From Pyronema omphalodes (Eukaryota; Ascomycota; Pezizomycetes; Pezizales; Pyronemataceae), in contig JAJJXM010000075.1 in the NCBI GenBank assembly GCA_024516155.1, positions 124,001-188,000 on the forward strand: a stretch of 64,000 bases of DNA, in the 5' to 3' direction. Positions 34,579-47,634 of this stretch are shown here, one piece after another. The stretch's first letter is position 1. The number at the start of each line of letters is the position of its first letter. The notes beneath the pieces are model-generated. The model was not told the origin of the DNA and made no database searches. It saw only the letters and a program-made list of their open reading frames with translations. Position numbers and translations under genes: made by a program.

Positions 34579-36059
34579 TTAGTTCTTCATCTCAACCTCC
34601 TCAATATCCTTCTTAACACCACCCTCCTCCTCAACACCAACGCGAGACTCCAAGAATCCGTCCATAAGCTGGGCGGTAGGACGGTGAAAGTTGACAAGGA
34701 CGGGGAAAAGGTATCCAACGCAGAAGAAGATCAAAGGAACAAACATGGCCTTTCCAGTGTCGTGAAGCTTGTCGGCAGTGAATCCAAGAAGAGGAGGAAC
34801 AACGGCACCACCAACGATTGCTCCAACAATGACGGTAGATCCAGTCTTAGTGTGACGTCCCAATCCTCTGATACCCAAAGTGAAAATGGTAGGGAAACAG
34901 ATAGACTCGAAGAAGTGAACAGTCATAAGCATAGCAATTCCGGCGTATCCACGAGCAGCCATGGCAGCAGCACAGAAACCGATGACACCAGTGAAGAATC
35001 CAATGAAAACCTTACGAGGCTTGAAGAACTTCATGAGAAGAGTTCCTCCGAAACGACCGACAGCGAAACATCCCTGGGCGGCAGCAAGGAAGTTGGATCC
35101 CATAGCAGCGGAAGTACCAGGCTTGACCTCAGTAGCGTAGTTGACGAAGTATCCGGCAACTGCAACCTGGGCTCCGACGTAGCAGAACTGAGACATAGCA
35201 GCAATCCAAAGAAGCCACTGCTTCTTAAGGGGCTTCTCCTCAAAGACACCAGAGTCCTGAGCCTGTCTAGCCATGTCGGCATCGGTAACCTCGGGAATGT
35301 CGGACAAGAAGAAAACACCGGCGAGGACGAAGACGAAGATAGCGATTCCCAAGTAAACCCACTGAACGGAAGTCAAGTCACGGTCATCAACGTTCTTAAA
35401 GAAGACCTGAGCAGCGAGGATAGGTCCAACGACGGTTCCGATGGCCTGAATGGCTTGCGCGAAGTTGAGACGCATCTCGGAGTACTTGGGAGGTCCACAG
35501 ACGGCGAGGTAGGGGTTACAGGCGGACTCGAGAGTACCAAGTCCGGATCCGATGATGAAGGTAGCTCCACAGAATCCTCCGAAGGATCGCTTGGTGGCGG
35601 CGGGCCAGAAGAGAAGTGCTCCGACACCGTAGAGAGTGAGACCAAGCATGAAGGTAGCCTTGTATCCGTAGTTCTTGAGGACCCAGCGAGCGTAGGTGAG
35701 GGAAGCAATGGGGTAGGCTCTGGAAGATAGTTAGTAAATGTAATTGTTGGAGATATTTGGAAATTGTAGAACGAACCCGAAGTATGCAGCCTGTAGTCCG
35801 GAGGAACGAGCCCTGGAAATATCAAGAGTAATCTGGAAGTGCTTGTTGAGGACATCGAGAAGTCCGTATGCGAAACCCTGTGGAACAGTTGTCAGACCAT
35901 ATTTCATAAAGTTTAAAATCTAGGGAAAAAACATACCCAAAGGAAGAAGAGAATAATGACCAATCCCATAGGCTTCAGAGACTGACGAAGAGTCAGCTCT
36001 GAAGCGTTGGTAACCTGGTCGTCTCTGGCGCGTAGTGATCTCTTCTTGAAGAATCCCAT
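34579..36059 (-). CDS. FucP-type MFS sugar permease, 3 exons
   Basis: Plasma-membrane sugar/H+ symporter of the FHS (L-fucose:H+) branch of the major facilitator superfamily, 454 residues. Exons are 35937-36059, 35777-35877 and 34579-35719. The second donor is GTTCGT, otherwise junctions are regular and in phase. The N-terminus KKRSLRARDD is cytosolic. TM1 reads FFLWGFAYGLLDVLNKHFQ, and its Asp49 matches Asp46 of E. coli FucP. TM4 reads GLGTLESACNPYLA, and its Glu139 matches Glu135. Both acidic residues are needed for proton-coupled fucose transport in FucP. About twelve hydrophobic spans follow and the C-terminus is acidic (GVKKDIEEVEMKN). Fungal members can carry other sugars, so fucose is a hypothesis, strengthened only by the two fucose lectins 10-19 kb away. 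Confidence 0.92.
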
Positions 36060-36118
36060 CCTTGCTGTGTTGCTGATGTTGATAGTGAATTGTGGGGAGA
36101 GAGTGCGGGGGAGGTAGA

Positions 36119-36125
36119 CTTTATA
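36119..36125 (-). promoter_or_regulatory. TATA-like box of the FucP-type permease
   Basis: TATAAAG on the minus strand about 60 bp before the start codon at 36059. Confidence 0.5.
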
Positions 36126-39100
36126 GCAGAATCTGTAGATCTATTCATCTGTCGATACCCTTTGTGGTGTAAAGTTTGGGTGGTTGTGAGCGTGCAGGCA
36201 TTCGATGTCCAGACCCCGGTATGCGAGGGTGTCGTCTGTACAACCTATGAGATACACACTCGGGCATCTGTCTGACGAAATTCCGGTAAACGTTATAGTT
36301 TGGCACTAAGGCCTCGCTACTCTCCCCACAGATACCCCAACACCCCATACATCGGCTTTCTCACCGTACGAGAGAAGGCGAGCGACAAGATTGAGGGGAA
36401 TCTTCCGATAAGTTCACCCGGGACGTTGGTCCAAGGCAGTAGCAGCATGGTAGTCTGTACTTTCCAAGTTACCGTACATATATCGTTCTGTTGATTCTGC
36501 ATTTTACCCAGGCGAGAATCCCTTTGTCTGACCCCAGATGCCCATTCATGCGTAACACCAGGAAAGCATAGACTTTGCGGCTCTCATGAAGATTTCACGA
36601 TGATGTTTTTCAGAATGAAAGAAATTTGTTATGTTACATATTCCGAAAACCGGCCCACGACTTACAAGAAATCGCGCTGTTACATCCGGTGGCGTTCACC
36701 GACTCAGCCGTCCGGAAAAACTCAACGCCTCTTTTTGTTGTTTTGCTTTTCTTTAAAAATCGGCCATGATTTCTCCGTACTGTGTTGGTATCAAATGGCC
36801 TCGAAGTGTTGAGTGCATATGCCCAAATCCTCAGATGGGCGAAACGGGAAACAAAGTCGGGCAATTTTGTGGGGGTGGGGGTCGCTTGGTTGCTTCCTCG
36901 AGGTCTGGACTTTTTTCTGTGATTCCGGCTCCACTCTCGGGAGGCGTTGGATTTTGTGGAGGAATCCTGTCCGCCGTTGTTGTCGTCGGTCTGCCTCCAT
37001 ATCATCGCCAGCCACACCCGCTGTGGAGGTATTCATTAATGCTTAGCGTCGTTGCGCCATCTACCCCGGAAAATCCCCCAGCTGTCGTCCAGCTCTGCAC
37101 CCCGGACGCCAAGCGAAACTTCCCAAAAGACCGATCACCGCCGGACCGAGACCGGCTTCGGCGTCGGCCTCCCGCGATCGGAGCGGAATGGTAAGGAATC
37201 TAGGGAATTCGCCTCGGAATTGTTCCGTGATTTTTCCGGTCCATCGGAACTCAAATACTGAATATTGGAATCGCACCCGATATTCTATGCATTCTGAAAA
37301 TTGGCCATACCAGAAATTGGTTTTCCTTCTCGTCGCCCTTCCGTCTCACGTTGGACTTGCCTTGCAGCGGACCACAAGGGCCGCATCAAACCACCCCAAA
37401 GAAAAAGACGTGGAGAGCCCGGGGTGCCATTATCCTTGTAAACGAGCGCTATGCGGGGTAGTAAAACAACTTTAATTGTCTGGAGCGAACCAAGGGAGCC
37501 AAGCTGTGTGAGGCGCAACAAAGTAAAGCCTAGAGGAAGCCGGAGCGTAGAAGATTAAGCTTTCTACGTGTTAGTTTCTAACAATTCGGACCGCTGTGGG
37601 AGAGCAGTTAGCTAATTTGGCTCCGTTTGACCACCAACTGAGAATCGGTTGAATTCGCACATTCTTGGACGGGGAAAATTCGCTCACATCACCGAGATCA
37701 ATGATGTAATAGGCCTTCTTGTTTCTCCGTACAAGACCTCATACGACCCGTAGATATCTCCTTACAAACATTTTGGGAAAACGATACTTTTTGGGGTTAA
37801 ACGAGGAAGACAAGTAAGGCTATCCGGGTCTTGGAGTTTTGATATCCATGCTCGATCCTCAGAATATCAGTAAGCAAAATTCATCGCCAACAGCCGGAGC
37901 GACCTGGTCGACAGGATTGGTTCGGCAGCATTTAGGCTCATTCGGTAATAACATTCACGGGCAAATTTTCATCCATATAGCCGAAATTGCTAGCGTCCAG
38001 CAGTCTGCTTTGATTAGTTGTTACCGAAGCCGAAAGGATTTGAAGAATATGAGGCTGGTGTTGTAATCACCAGTTGTCACTCATCTATCTCCCTCCATCC
38101 TCCATTCCCCTTGCAACTCACGGTTATCATCAACCCAGGTCGAAAATCCGACTCCATGTTTCGAATGCTCACATGGAAAACCAGCAGCCATTAATGCAGG
38201 AACGAATTCGTACGGCCAGGTACCATCCCTTTTAACCTTGTTCTTGGTTGAAAATCGAACGACAGACACCGGCACGAGAAAACTGTTTGGGCAATGATCA
38301 ACGACTTCGGAAGCGGGGAAACCTCATGACCCCTCATTATCCACTGGAGGTACGGAGAAACGGTTATCCGTATACATGGTACTACCGACGATGATGGTAC
38401 CCGGTACAGCATTTGACGGCGGAGTGATGTACTCAGATCCACTTTATAGCTACTACACACGTGGAATTCCAATCCACCGGAGATCGTCGAAGATGTTTGC
38501 CACGTTTACCACGTTTACCGGTTCGGAATATCCTTTTGCATGATGCAAAGGAAGTTTCTAGAGCCGGAGAACTGGAGATGGCCCAGAATCTGTGATGGAT
38601 GAAAGGAACGGAAGTATATAGTATCTACACAGGTCACGGTAGTGGCATGGGGAATTGTGCATTCTTTATAGATATTGTCATTCATTGTCGAGTAGTGGCT
38701 TCAATAGGTCATTCTTCCATAGTTACTTAGTTCTAGAATTCAATGTTCTCGCCATCACAGATTATGTCTCCAGTAGTGATGTCCTTTCTGCTTGACAGCC
38801 CAAGGATCGAGAGTATTGCAACCACTGAAGGCAAACATAACTCGAGCCTGAATCAGTTTCAAAAATTTGCTCCCGAACACCAACAGTCGTGCCAGCTGGA
38901 GTATATCAGAATAACACCAACTTCCTATCTCTGATTTTGGCTAATTAAATGACTTCAAATACGATATTTTATTCTCAGCCAAATGACTAGTCAGAAAGTG
39001 ATTATCCAAACCTCCTCGTCCCAGCCCCTACCCTGCCTCGCCAAGTCCGCCTGGGACATTTCGTTAGACATGGTTCATCACTCGCCCAGAAATTCACGGG

Positions 39101-42100
39101 TGATATGGTGTGACTAGCGATAGTATGTACGGACATTGAAGGACGGAATATGAAGAGAGATAGAACAGTGAAACGACCGTCGCACGAATTGCGGAAAAAA
39201 AAACCAAGAAAAGAGCAATAGCAGGGGCGTTTCGACGATACATTAAAAATTTACGAGTGAGAATGCATGTCTAGTGGTTGACTTGACTTGCAACATACAA
39301 AGATTATGGTGGCCCAGTCTTTCAATCTCTTCACAACACTTACTTTTCGCTAGGAGATCATTTTGGTCGAGGAGAATATCGGTACTACATAAAACTACCT
39401 TGTGTCATAGCTGTCACTCGAACCACAACTCTGCCCTCGCTAATTGATAACAATTACCATAGTCAGATTGCGGACTTGCTCTCTCTCTGCTGTTCACTAT
39501 ATCAAGACGATTTTCGCTGAAAGTCTCTATGTGTTTGCATGTATCTTTTCTTGTTAAGTTTGTTCCAGGGCCGAGCTCTCAGGCATAAGTACCTGCTCCC
39601 TCTCCCTCCAACAGAAAATAAACAACACAACAGTTACATACGCTTACCTCCTATGATTGACTCTTGTAACTCCAAAATCACTCCACTCATCGTCCTTCCT
39701 TCTCTCTGTGAAAATACCCTGAGCGCCATCAGCTTTGCGTAAGTACACGGGCGATCACTCGAAATTTAGCAATATCTGTGTAATTACAAATTTCTGGCAC
39801 CCAATCCCCACCAAGCTTTTCGGCAAAATATTTTGAGGAAATCAATTGATTATTGATAAGCTTATTTAATCGATGACTTGTATTCCGATTGGATGAGGGC
39901 TGCAGTTTGACACAGTTGGAGCTATTTAATCCTCTTTGATTTCGCAGCGATATCCTCTGGGACTTCAATGTATAGGACTGAACTATGGGGATAGGAGGGA
40001 TTTAATTCAAAGAGATACAGGCGAGTGCACTGTTTAGGCAACGGCAAGCATTGATTCTATGTCATTCAAGGAATAATACATCTAAATTAAACAAAGACGG
40101 TACTTTTGTCATACATATTACAGGAATACTTTGTTGAACTTGTGACGTGGTACTCTGCTAAGGTTGCCTGTATGATACATCCTCGTGGAATACATTATGG
40201 ATACGCTCAGAAAATACTACGGAAGGCGGGTACGCAGACTATTCATGGTCTTAAGAAGAAGAAAGTGATTTGATTTTTGAACTTCAGCTACAAGCATCGG
40301 TTGGGTAAGTACTATCAGGCCAATGGCAATTCATAAGGGGCTACTGAGTCACAAATTATCACCATCAATTTCATCTGGACCGGGTGTAAATCCCGTTTGA
40401 AATTTCATTGGATTAGTAGTTAGAAAACATCAGATACTTTGACATAATACAGCTATTCAGAGAAGTGTGTCGTAGAATATGATTTAATATTTTCTCTTCT
40501 ATTTCCTTGATTATATCTCCATCAACCAGCTATCCCCCAATCATGATCAGGAACATCAAACTATACATTATGTTAAGCTAAACACAATAAAAAAAATGAG
40601 TCTTTGTGCATGATCATGCCTCATATTAATATCATGTTAGCTTTCGAAAATATTCTTGCGCTTCCCCCGGGTCTTATGCCAGTGGCGAATAACCTTCCTC
40701 TACGCTGGCCACACTTCTTACGTGAGTTATCCTTCAAAATTTCAACCATTTCAAATAACCAAACACTTAGTTGTGCATCACCCTTTCAATCCTTGTATGG
40801 CCTTGAGAATCTCCGTCTCAGGCAAAGAGCTCCTCTTCGTTGAATTCTATATCTAACTCTTCCTCCTTCTCTCAACGATTCTTAATCAACTCCATCCATT
40901 TGTTTAGTTCGTCCCTTTCCTCGTCTTTTTATTATATGTATTTTCTTCCATCCTACTGCCTACTTTCAGGGCTGGAAGAAATAATAAGACGTGATCGGTT
41001 GATTGTTTATCTTCAAACAGGTAGGCCATGTGGTGATAATACCAGAGTTTCTTTTTGTCCTATTCAATAAGGTTTCCCTTATTTCAATCTCCGGTACATA
41101 TTGAGCTTGACAAAATGACTGAAAGTTCATTCTTTCCCACTTACATTCAACATTTTAGTCATACACCGTTTTCCATCTTCACACCATCAGAATCTATCGC
41201 CTTAGATGAGTGAGTTCCCATGACTGAATGGCATTTGAGTGCTTGACAACAATAGATTCTTCAAAATATCAGGATATTGTCTGAAATTTTCACAGTCTTA
41301 ATGAAATGCGTTTAGCGTTTCCCATAATAGTGATATAATGAAAACACAAGTTATCGTTGTCATGAGTGACATCACGTGAAATTTTAGCCATTAGCTAAAT
41401 AAGAAATAGCGCTATGGCGTCAGGTGAAATGCATACGCACGGACACAGGGTAGGCACGCATCTGATCACCATACCGTCCAGATCCAAATCCAGCAGCAAA
41501 ACTATAACCACATCCACAGCAATCCATCTGCAGACGTCAGAAAAATCTGCCGCGCCATCTGAAGACCGGGAATCTTATCGCTAATATGGTGGATGACACC
41601 ATAAACCGACCGGTGGGGCAAAAATGGGACAACTTTTGGTCGCCATGACAGGGATGCGACAGGGATAAAACCGGTGCCGAGTGACACTCGGTGATTCGAA
41701 TTTTTCTCATATGTACCACGGTAACCACGGTAACCACGGTAACCAGGCCGCTATGTACCCCTGCTTGAATTGATGACATAATAATTTCTTAGCGCGGAAT
41801 GACCATGCCCCGAGCTATCCGTAAGCTTAGTCATGGCATGTAACCAATCAAATGTGATTTCATGCTGCATCTTGGCACGTCTTGGCATGCCAAGTACTGG
41901 GACAACTTTTTCCCGCCCATACAAAATACAGGGGTTTTTAACACACTTCAGCACATTCATCTCTGCCGCAAATTAATTTTCGGCGGCGGAGAATTATTTT
42001 TCACGAGCGCTATTCTCATCCTCCGGCGATTAAATTCCCATTTACGTTGTTGTGGTGGTGTTGAAGCTCGCTGAAGTTTGATGTCAATTTTCGTTCGTGC

Positions 42101-43246
42101 GCGGTGCATTTATCGTGTCATCCACCATATTTCTTTTTATCATGAGACTGATCGATGTAAGGCAGAGAACATGCGAGAACGAGGAAGACAGGATGAAATG
42201 GAGATCGATGACAAGGAAACTGAGATGCTCGATTGAAGTTGAGTGGCAGCTCCTGATTTCGCCGCGAACGGCAGTCAATCTCAAAGCTAATGCACTAGAT
42301 CCCTTTGAGACTGGGTTAGGGTTTACCAAACAGTATGACAGTGATCAACCTCGGGTTTTCGAACTTCAAGGCTTCAAAGCGTCAATGCACTCCTGATATC
42401 TCTTCAATTCGAGACGTACATGCAGAACTTGAATGATAACGTGGACTTAATGAATGTTCATTTCTTGCGCGATTTTACCGGATTAACCAATTGCCTACAA
42501 GCATTCCCATGTTCCATCGTCGCAAGTTCGATTCCATCTATTTTTGTCTATAATTATTAGACGGGTGGATCGTGTTGAGCGGGTCTCCGTCGCGCATAAG
42601 TCCTACGCCTGGCCAGCTCTGTATCATCTGGAACGTCCAATCTGCCGGTTGCGGCGCATGCGCGGCATCCAACTTAACTGCCTTTCGACATATGCAAGGT
42701 GGCATGTTGTGTTCTCCTCTTCTTTCCGCGACAAGGAAGAACAACGCCACTCCCGAACGACAACTTAAGGTTTCATGGATCTTATGGAAGTCCGCTGTCA
42801 CACAAAATTAGAATTTTGACCTATGTACAGTCTAAAACTCGAATATAATACGGAGACGGGGGTTAGTGTGATATATAAAAGGTCCAGTCGTGTTTAGAAC
42901 GTAAATGAATAAGTTCAATCGTTAACATACAGGGTGAAAGTTCATGGTAAATGAGAGGAATCGACCAGTCGGGAGAGATACAAAGAACATAGTGATATAT
43001 ATAATGCCTCATCACAGAAAGGCCAAAGTATAGTATGCCAACACACAATATTCCAACGCACAGGGGATTTTCACAGTAAACATGATGTGATGTCCAGTGC
43101 ATTCAAGAGCAACTTTTTCAGAGCTCATGAATGTTATATTATCTAATTAACCACCAACAAAGGAGAAAGTAATAGTAGCTTCATTCCAACCAAAAAGTCA
43201 TGCTAAAAAAGAATATTAGAGTAGAATTTGTTGTTTTTTTGTGTCG
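36126..43246. other. 7-kb interval with no intact gene
   Basis: The longest gap in the window. I find no frame with a recognisable domain. Parts have a decayed-gene look. On the minus strand at about 40790-40931 a Glu/Lys-rich frame reads DELNKWMELIKNR, TGA, then EKEEELDIEFNEEELFA. GC-rich patches near 36900-37250 lie among AT-rich DNA. Old, mutated mobile elements are the likeliest content, but I cannot identify any. Confidence 0.5.
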
Positions 43247-44547
43247 TTATACTTGATGTGACACACTCTGCGTGACGGTAGTGTTCGCCACAATCTTTCC
43301 CTCGGGAATTCTCTGCGTTCCCAAAATCTGCTCCTCACTGTCGTTTTTCGTGATGACGACATCCATTCCGAGGGCGCGCTCGTGGGGATCGAAGCTTCGT
43401 AGTCCGTAGGAAGAGTTGCGAGTCTTCTTGCGGCTGTGGTCGTGGCTGTAGGGGTCGGTGTGTCCTCCGGAGTAACTGCCGAGAAGCTTGGGGAAGAAAC
43501 GGCGGACGAGAACACGGTAAGAAGGAATTGAGATGGCCAAAATTCCAACGTTGGTCTCAATGACGGACCAGTACATGGGCTCGGCAATAACCCCTACCAT
43601 GATTGTTAGTGAAGCTCAATTTTGTACTTGAAGAGGGGGTTCGTACAGGTAGGGTCCAAGGAGGTAAGCATAGGTACAACGTAGGTAATACGAATGATAC
43701 TGGACAAGACTGCAAATCCTCCCAATCCCAAAATTCCCATCAAAGCAATCTTCTGCTGTCTGGGCATCTGCAATCCCCACAAAGTTGGCATAGGTAGTGT
43801 GTAGGTAAGGAAATCGGTAGTGATAGTGAGGGCCGCGTTGGCTAAGTAAAAGGCGTTAATGTTGATACATTTTCCAATCTTTCCGGGAATAAGCTGCTCC
43901 CATCTGGAAAACGTCAGTATTTTGCTACATTTAATATTGTCATATTACTACTCACAGGTAGCTGACTGGGTTGCACTGGAAAATGACGGTGATAACATTG
44001 GCAGTTGCTTGGCAAATAACCACAGCGAGCATAAAAATAACAACTCTGCGGAAAGTGGTGTTTGGTGTGAGGCGAAGGTAAAGCGCAAGAGAGGATGCTT
44101 TGATGAATCCAAGTGTTATGTTGTAAGCCAATGCACTCGCCCATACAGCCTATTATTTGGATCAGTATATGCTTCCAAACAATTTCGACAAAAAACAACC
44201 AACCTGCATGTAATGCTGCATTTCTCCTGCCGTAACCGTCTCAATGTGCCGTCCCAAACCATACTTCGTACATATTAAGATAATGATGCAAAAGGCCTCC
44301 GAGAATAATGCCGCCAAAATAATCAAAACTATAGAGGATCAGTTTGGAACGCCCTCGAAGGATTCTCTGTAAACAACTTACTGTCATCCGAGCCGATGGC
44401 CTTCACTACAGCCATACGCGAGTATAGTCGTAGCCCTACAACAATGAGGGTGTGTACCATGAAGGCGATACACACGGCGTGAACCACGGGAACCTTCGTT
44501 TCACTCGCCCGCGCAAGTAGGGTCGCCGCATCCATGGTAGTCGCCAT
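43247..44547 (-). CDS. Fungal rhodopsin-domain integral membrane protein, 5 exons
   Basis: Seven-span membrane protein of the Fung_rhodopsin (SAT4-like) family, 362 residues. Exons are 44382-44547, 44204-44328, 43956-44149, 43647-43903 and 43247-43593, with four introns of 52-54 nt, all in phase. Family hallmarks appear in order: LIVVGLRLYSRM then GSDD (about residues 35-55), LICTKYGLGRHIETVTAGEM, WASALAYNITLGFIKASSLALYL (shown in part), VIFQCNPVSYLWEQ, NAFYLANAALTITTDF, LPMPTLWGLQM, and DPTW...YWSVIETNVGI near residues 245-265. The cytosolic tail is Ser/His/Lys-rich. Despite the name these proteins do not usually bind retinal. Some are thought to be receptors, but most have no known function. 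A TATAAATA lies about 60 bp upstream. Confidence 0.92.
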
Positions 44548-44605
44548 TATTGCTATCGAACGGCAGCCTGCACCGAATTAAAGTATTCGGAATTCCGTCG
44601 TCAAC

Positions 44606-44613
44606 TATTTATA
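44606..44613 (-). promoter_or_regulatory. TATA-like box of the rhodopsin-domain gene
   Basis: TATAAATA on the minus strand, inside a short palindrome (CAACTATTTATAGTTG), about 60 bp before the start codon at 44547. Confidence 0.5.
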
Positions 44614-44619
44614 GTTGTT

Positions 44620-47580
44620 TGAATTGGCGTCGCTCTTCACTCCACAGGCGGTGGTGGTCTGGGGTCGTAGGCAAATAGGGCGCAACAATTGAACACAAAC
44701 GACGCAAACTCCACAAAGTCGAAGTCCGGCCGGATCCTTAAGTGTGTTCGAGCTTCATCTACAGATTTTGCAGGGCCATTACGATCGGGTTAGGATCTGC
44801 AGGTACTGAAACCGCAAGCATTCTTCGCCGAGCTAAAGTCCTGATGAGGTTCCGAAAGTATGGTAGATGAGCATCATCCCCCGACTCTCAGAAACAGCTG
44901 AGAACACTACGGAGTTTGGCATCCTAAAGTTTTTTCACCAGGTTCAATCCTTGAGCTTGATCCCGCGCCGACACCAATGCAGACACCAATGCAGACACCA
45001 ATGCAGTTGACATCAACTTGCTCACCGAAAATTAACCACACCTCCGACCGGCGCTGGCTTGATGGGAAAATCTTTATCTGGAGCCTAACTAATTATTTTA
45101 TTATTGTAAAACCGGGGAATTTCTGTGTATATGGTTCAGTCCGGAATACTCATCGGACAAGTCGGCATAATGTCATTGTGTAGACGCTAGGAGTGGCGGA
45201 AAGTGTCCGCACCTGCGGAGCGGACGAAGAATGGAGAAATGAGTGCCTGACTATGGTCCATATGGCGAATCCATCCTTTCCCCAGTTGCGAATTCTAGCT
45301 AAATGGCAAATTTCTGCGATCGTCCGCTAAGTAAAATACGGATATTTCTAAATATTCAGTCGCTACTAACTAGCTACTAAACTAAGCATGTGCGTGCTCA
45401 TCCCTCGTGCAGTGAGTGAGCAATTCCATCGGTCTGGGACTCTTGTTTACAACGCCTTTCTTTGCGGAGCATGTCCGGACGAGATGAATATTAGCCCCTG
45501 CTTCTCCCCCAGAAATGGCCGGTCGAAGACCCTACGAGATGCCAATACACCTTAATGCACGTCGAGAACCATCAATAAATTACCATGTTCACCGCCTGAC
45601 AGAGAAGCATCAGAAAAACCATTCGATTAAGATCTAGATGGAACTGCCTTGACGACGTCTGTGAAGAAAAAATCTCTTTCATTTGGAGGTCTGTGCGCAA
45701 TCTTTCTATCCGAGGAAAAGATCATTTCCTTTTGCGGTTGACCGATAAAGTCCACGAGGGAAGTAATTCGAAAAACTAGCAGCAAGAGTAGTGAATCGAC
45801 TCAAGTCTGTGGGTTTGCAGCTGCTAAAATAGCGTCCCATTCTAAACAGCGATCGGAGATCGTATGTAATTCAGGCTTCACCCAGGCAAAAGGAGCTACT
45901 CAAAGTCCGTGCTATACATGATCCGGAGACGAGACGACAAAAAAGCGAGCGAGCAAGCCTCAAACGAAATTGTTTATTTTGCGTTGGTGATGTCGTGGCT
46001 GAAAACTACCGTTTCCTATGGATTGACGTTATCCGAGCCAAGAGAACCGAACCGTTGAGGCAACATGGCGGCTTCCTGTTGCGACTGCCTATGTGCCTGA
46101 CGTCCCTAAGTTGAAATTCCTTCCTGTGTCGTGGGTCTTGACCGGTAAACACCCCTCAGGGTTTTTAGCCACAACTGCCTTTCTGGCTACACAGGAGTAC
46201 ATAGAATTTCGATTCTGAATTCTTCATGATTTCTCAATCGGGTGTTTATTCAAATGTTGATACGAAACATTCGTTAACTCCGCACCACATTCCTCATGCG
46301 GTTCACGGTGTCGGGATCGATTGTGGGAAATCGGGGTATATCGATGAAGATCCCCACAATACCCTGCTAAGCGTAGATGCGTGTATCCATCTTTGAATTG
46401 TGCATGATTCCCCTGAAGTGAAGATGTACGCTTCTCCTGATGAGGTTCCACTTTCCGTTGTATTGTATGGGGTCCCATGGATCCGAATCAGACATCCGGA
46501 TGACATCCGAGTGCAAGACCTTGTAGTGCCCGGTAGAGACGTACCTATGTACAAACTTTGGTATGTAGTAACGCATGTATTTACAGTGATGGCAGCTCGC
46601 AACCTGGGGCCAATGATGCTTTTGGAAGGTAGGAGGAGGCACAATTGGGGCAGCATCCAAACTACGACAGCTACTTCTGAGCTGTATATAGAGTAGAGCA
46701 GAATATGGGCGTTTCGTCTGACGAAATTCAGGTCTCATTACAGTGCCCACGTTTTGTACACCTTAAACTGCACCTCTCATGTCTCCCCGTCTTTTCTCGT
46801 CCATGGCCGCACATCTCCGCCCTGTTCTTGGCCAGCCACAGCGGTCATCCATCGAGCACAGCCCGCTCTCTTTCGGACTCGCTGTCGGACAAGTGGACCG
46901 TCGCTTCAGGGGCTGCTTCTAACCCAAAGACGTCTAACTATAATGGAGTAGTGCGTACTAGTCTAGCTGGGCAAAGCCATCTAAGCCATGCACGCATCAT
47001 AATTGATCCGCCGCCTCCTGAGGCTCAGAAGACCCACCAACCAGGCCAAAAATGTTAGAGTTTACTCTACCCGCAGGCGTAATCTCCTCTGATTCGCCAT
47101 CTCCACAGGGACACTTGGCGTAAAACACCTTGAAGGGCCTCGACAGCTCCTTTTCCAGGCTCTTTTACAATACTAACGCTGAAAGCGTTAGAGTAACTTG
47201 GCAAAGTAACCCCCAAATCTAGCAGGTGTGCTTGACATCATCTACAAATGAAGTTTAATGTATATTTTCAGGTGTCAAACAGGGTTAGTCCATGCGCAAG
47301 CGTTTTACGACCTGCCGTTTTAATTTCCAGATACTGAAGCAACCGTTGATATGCCCGGCACGTTGTTTTTAGGCCGCAGTTGTGGAAGTGAAAGGACGAA
47401 AGCCGCGCCAGCTGTGGAGCTCGTGCTTCGCCCTGCAGCGAAATTCAGAATCGTCTGGCTGGTCCTGTGAAAAAATTGTCAATAAATATGAGGCTGTTGC
47501 CTCAGGCCAGGTGCGTAGGCGGTTTCGAATTCGACGATTTCAACTCGACTGTGATACCTCCGGTCTTTGAGTGACAAGAG
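44620..47580. other. Gene-free interval with unassigned open frames
   Basis: Divergent promoter space of the rhodopsin-domain gene (left) and the P450 (right). A minus-strand open frame at 46367-46750 has protein-like composition (CHHCKY, SDPWDPIQYNGKW), and a coding-like frame seems to continue past its stop, so it may be an old gene remnant. I recognise no family. There is a short triplication of GCAGACACCAAT near 44968-45003. Confidence 0.45.
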
Positions 47581-47587
47581 TTTATAT
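47581..47587 (+). promoter_or_regulatory. TATA-like element of the P450 gene
   Basis: TTTATAT about 50 bp upstream of the start codon at 47635. No stronger match lies nearby. Confidence 0.35.
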
Positions 47588-47634
47588 CCCTTCATCAACG
47601 GGACGTCAGCCGAATCAACAACACTTTGGACGCC

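Noticed and set aside
34684..35730. 348-codon plus-strand frame opposite the FucP-type permease
   Set aside because: Ser/Asn/Glu-rich shadow of the antisense strand. The minus strand has transmembrane spans, family motifs and correct splicing.
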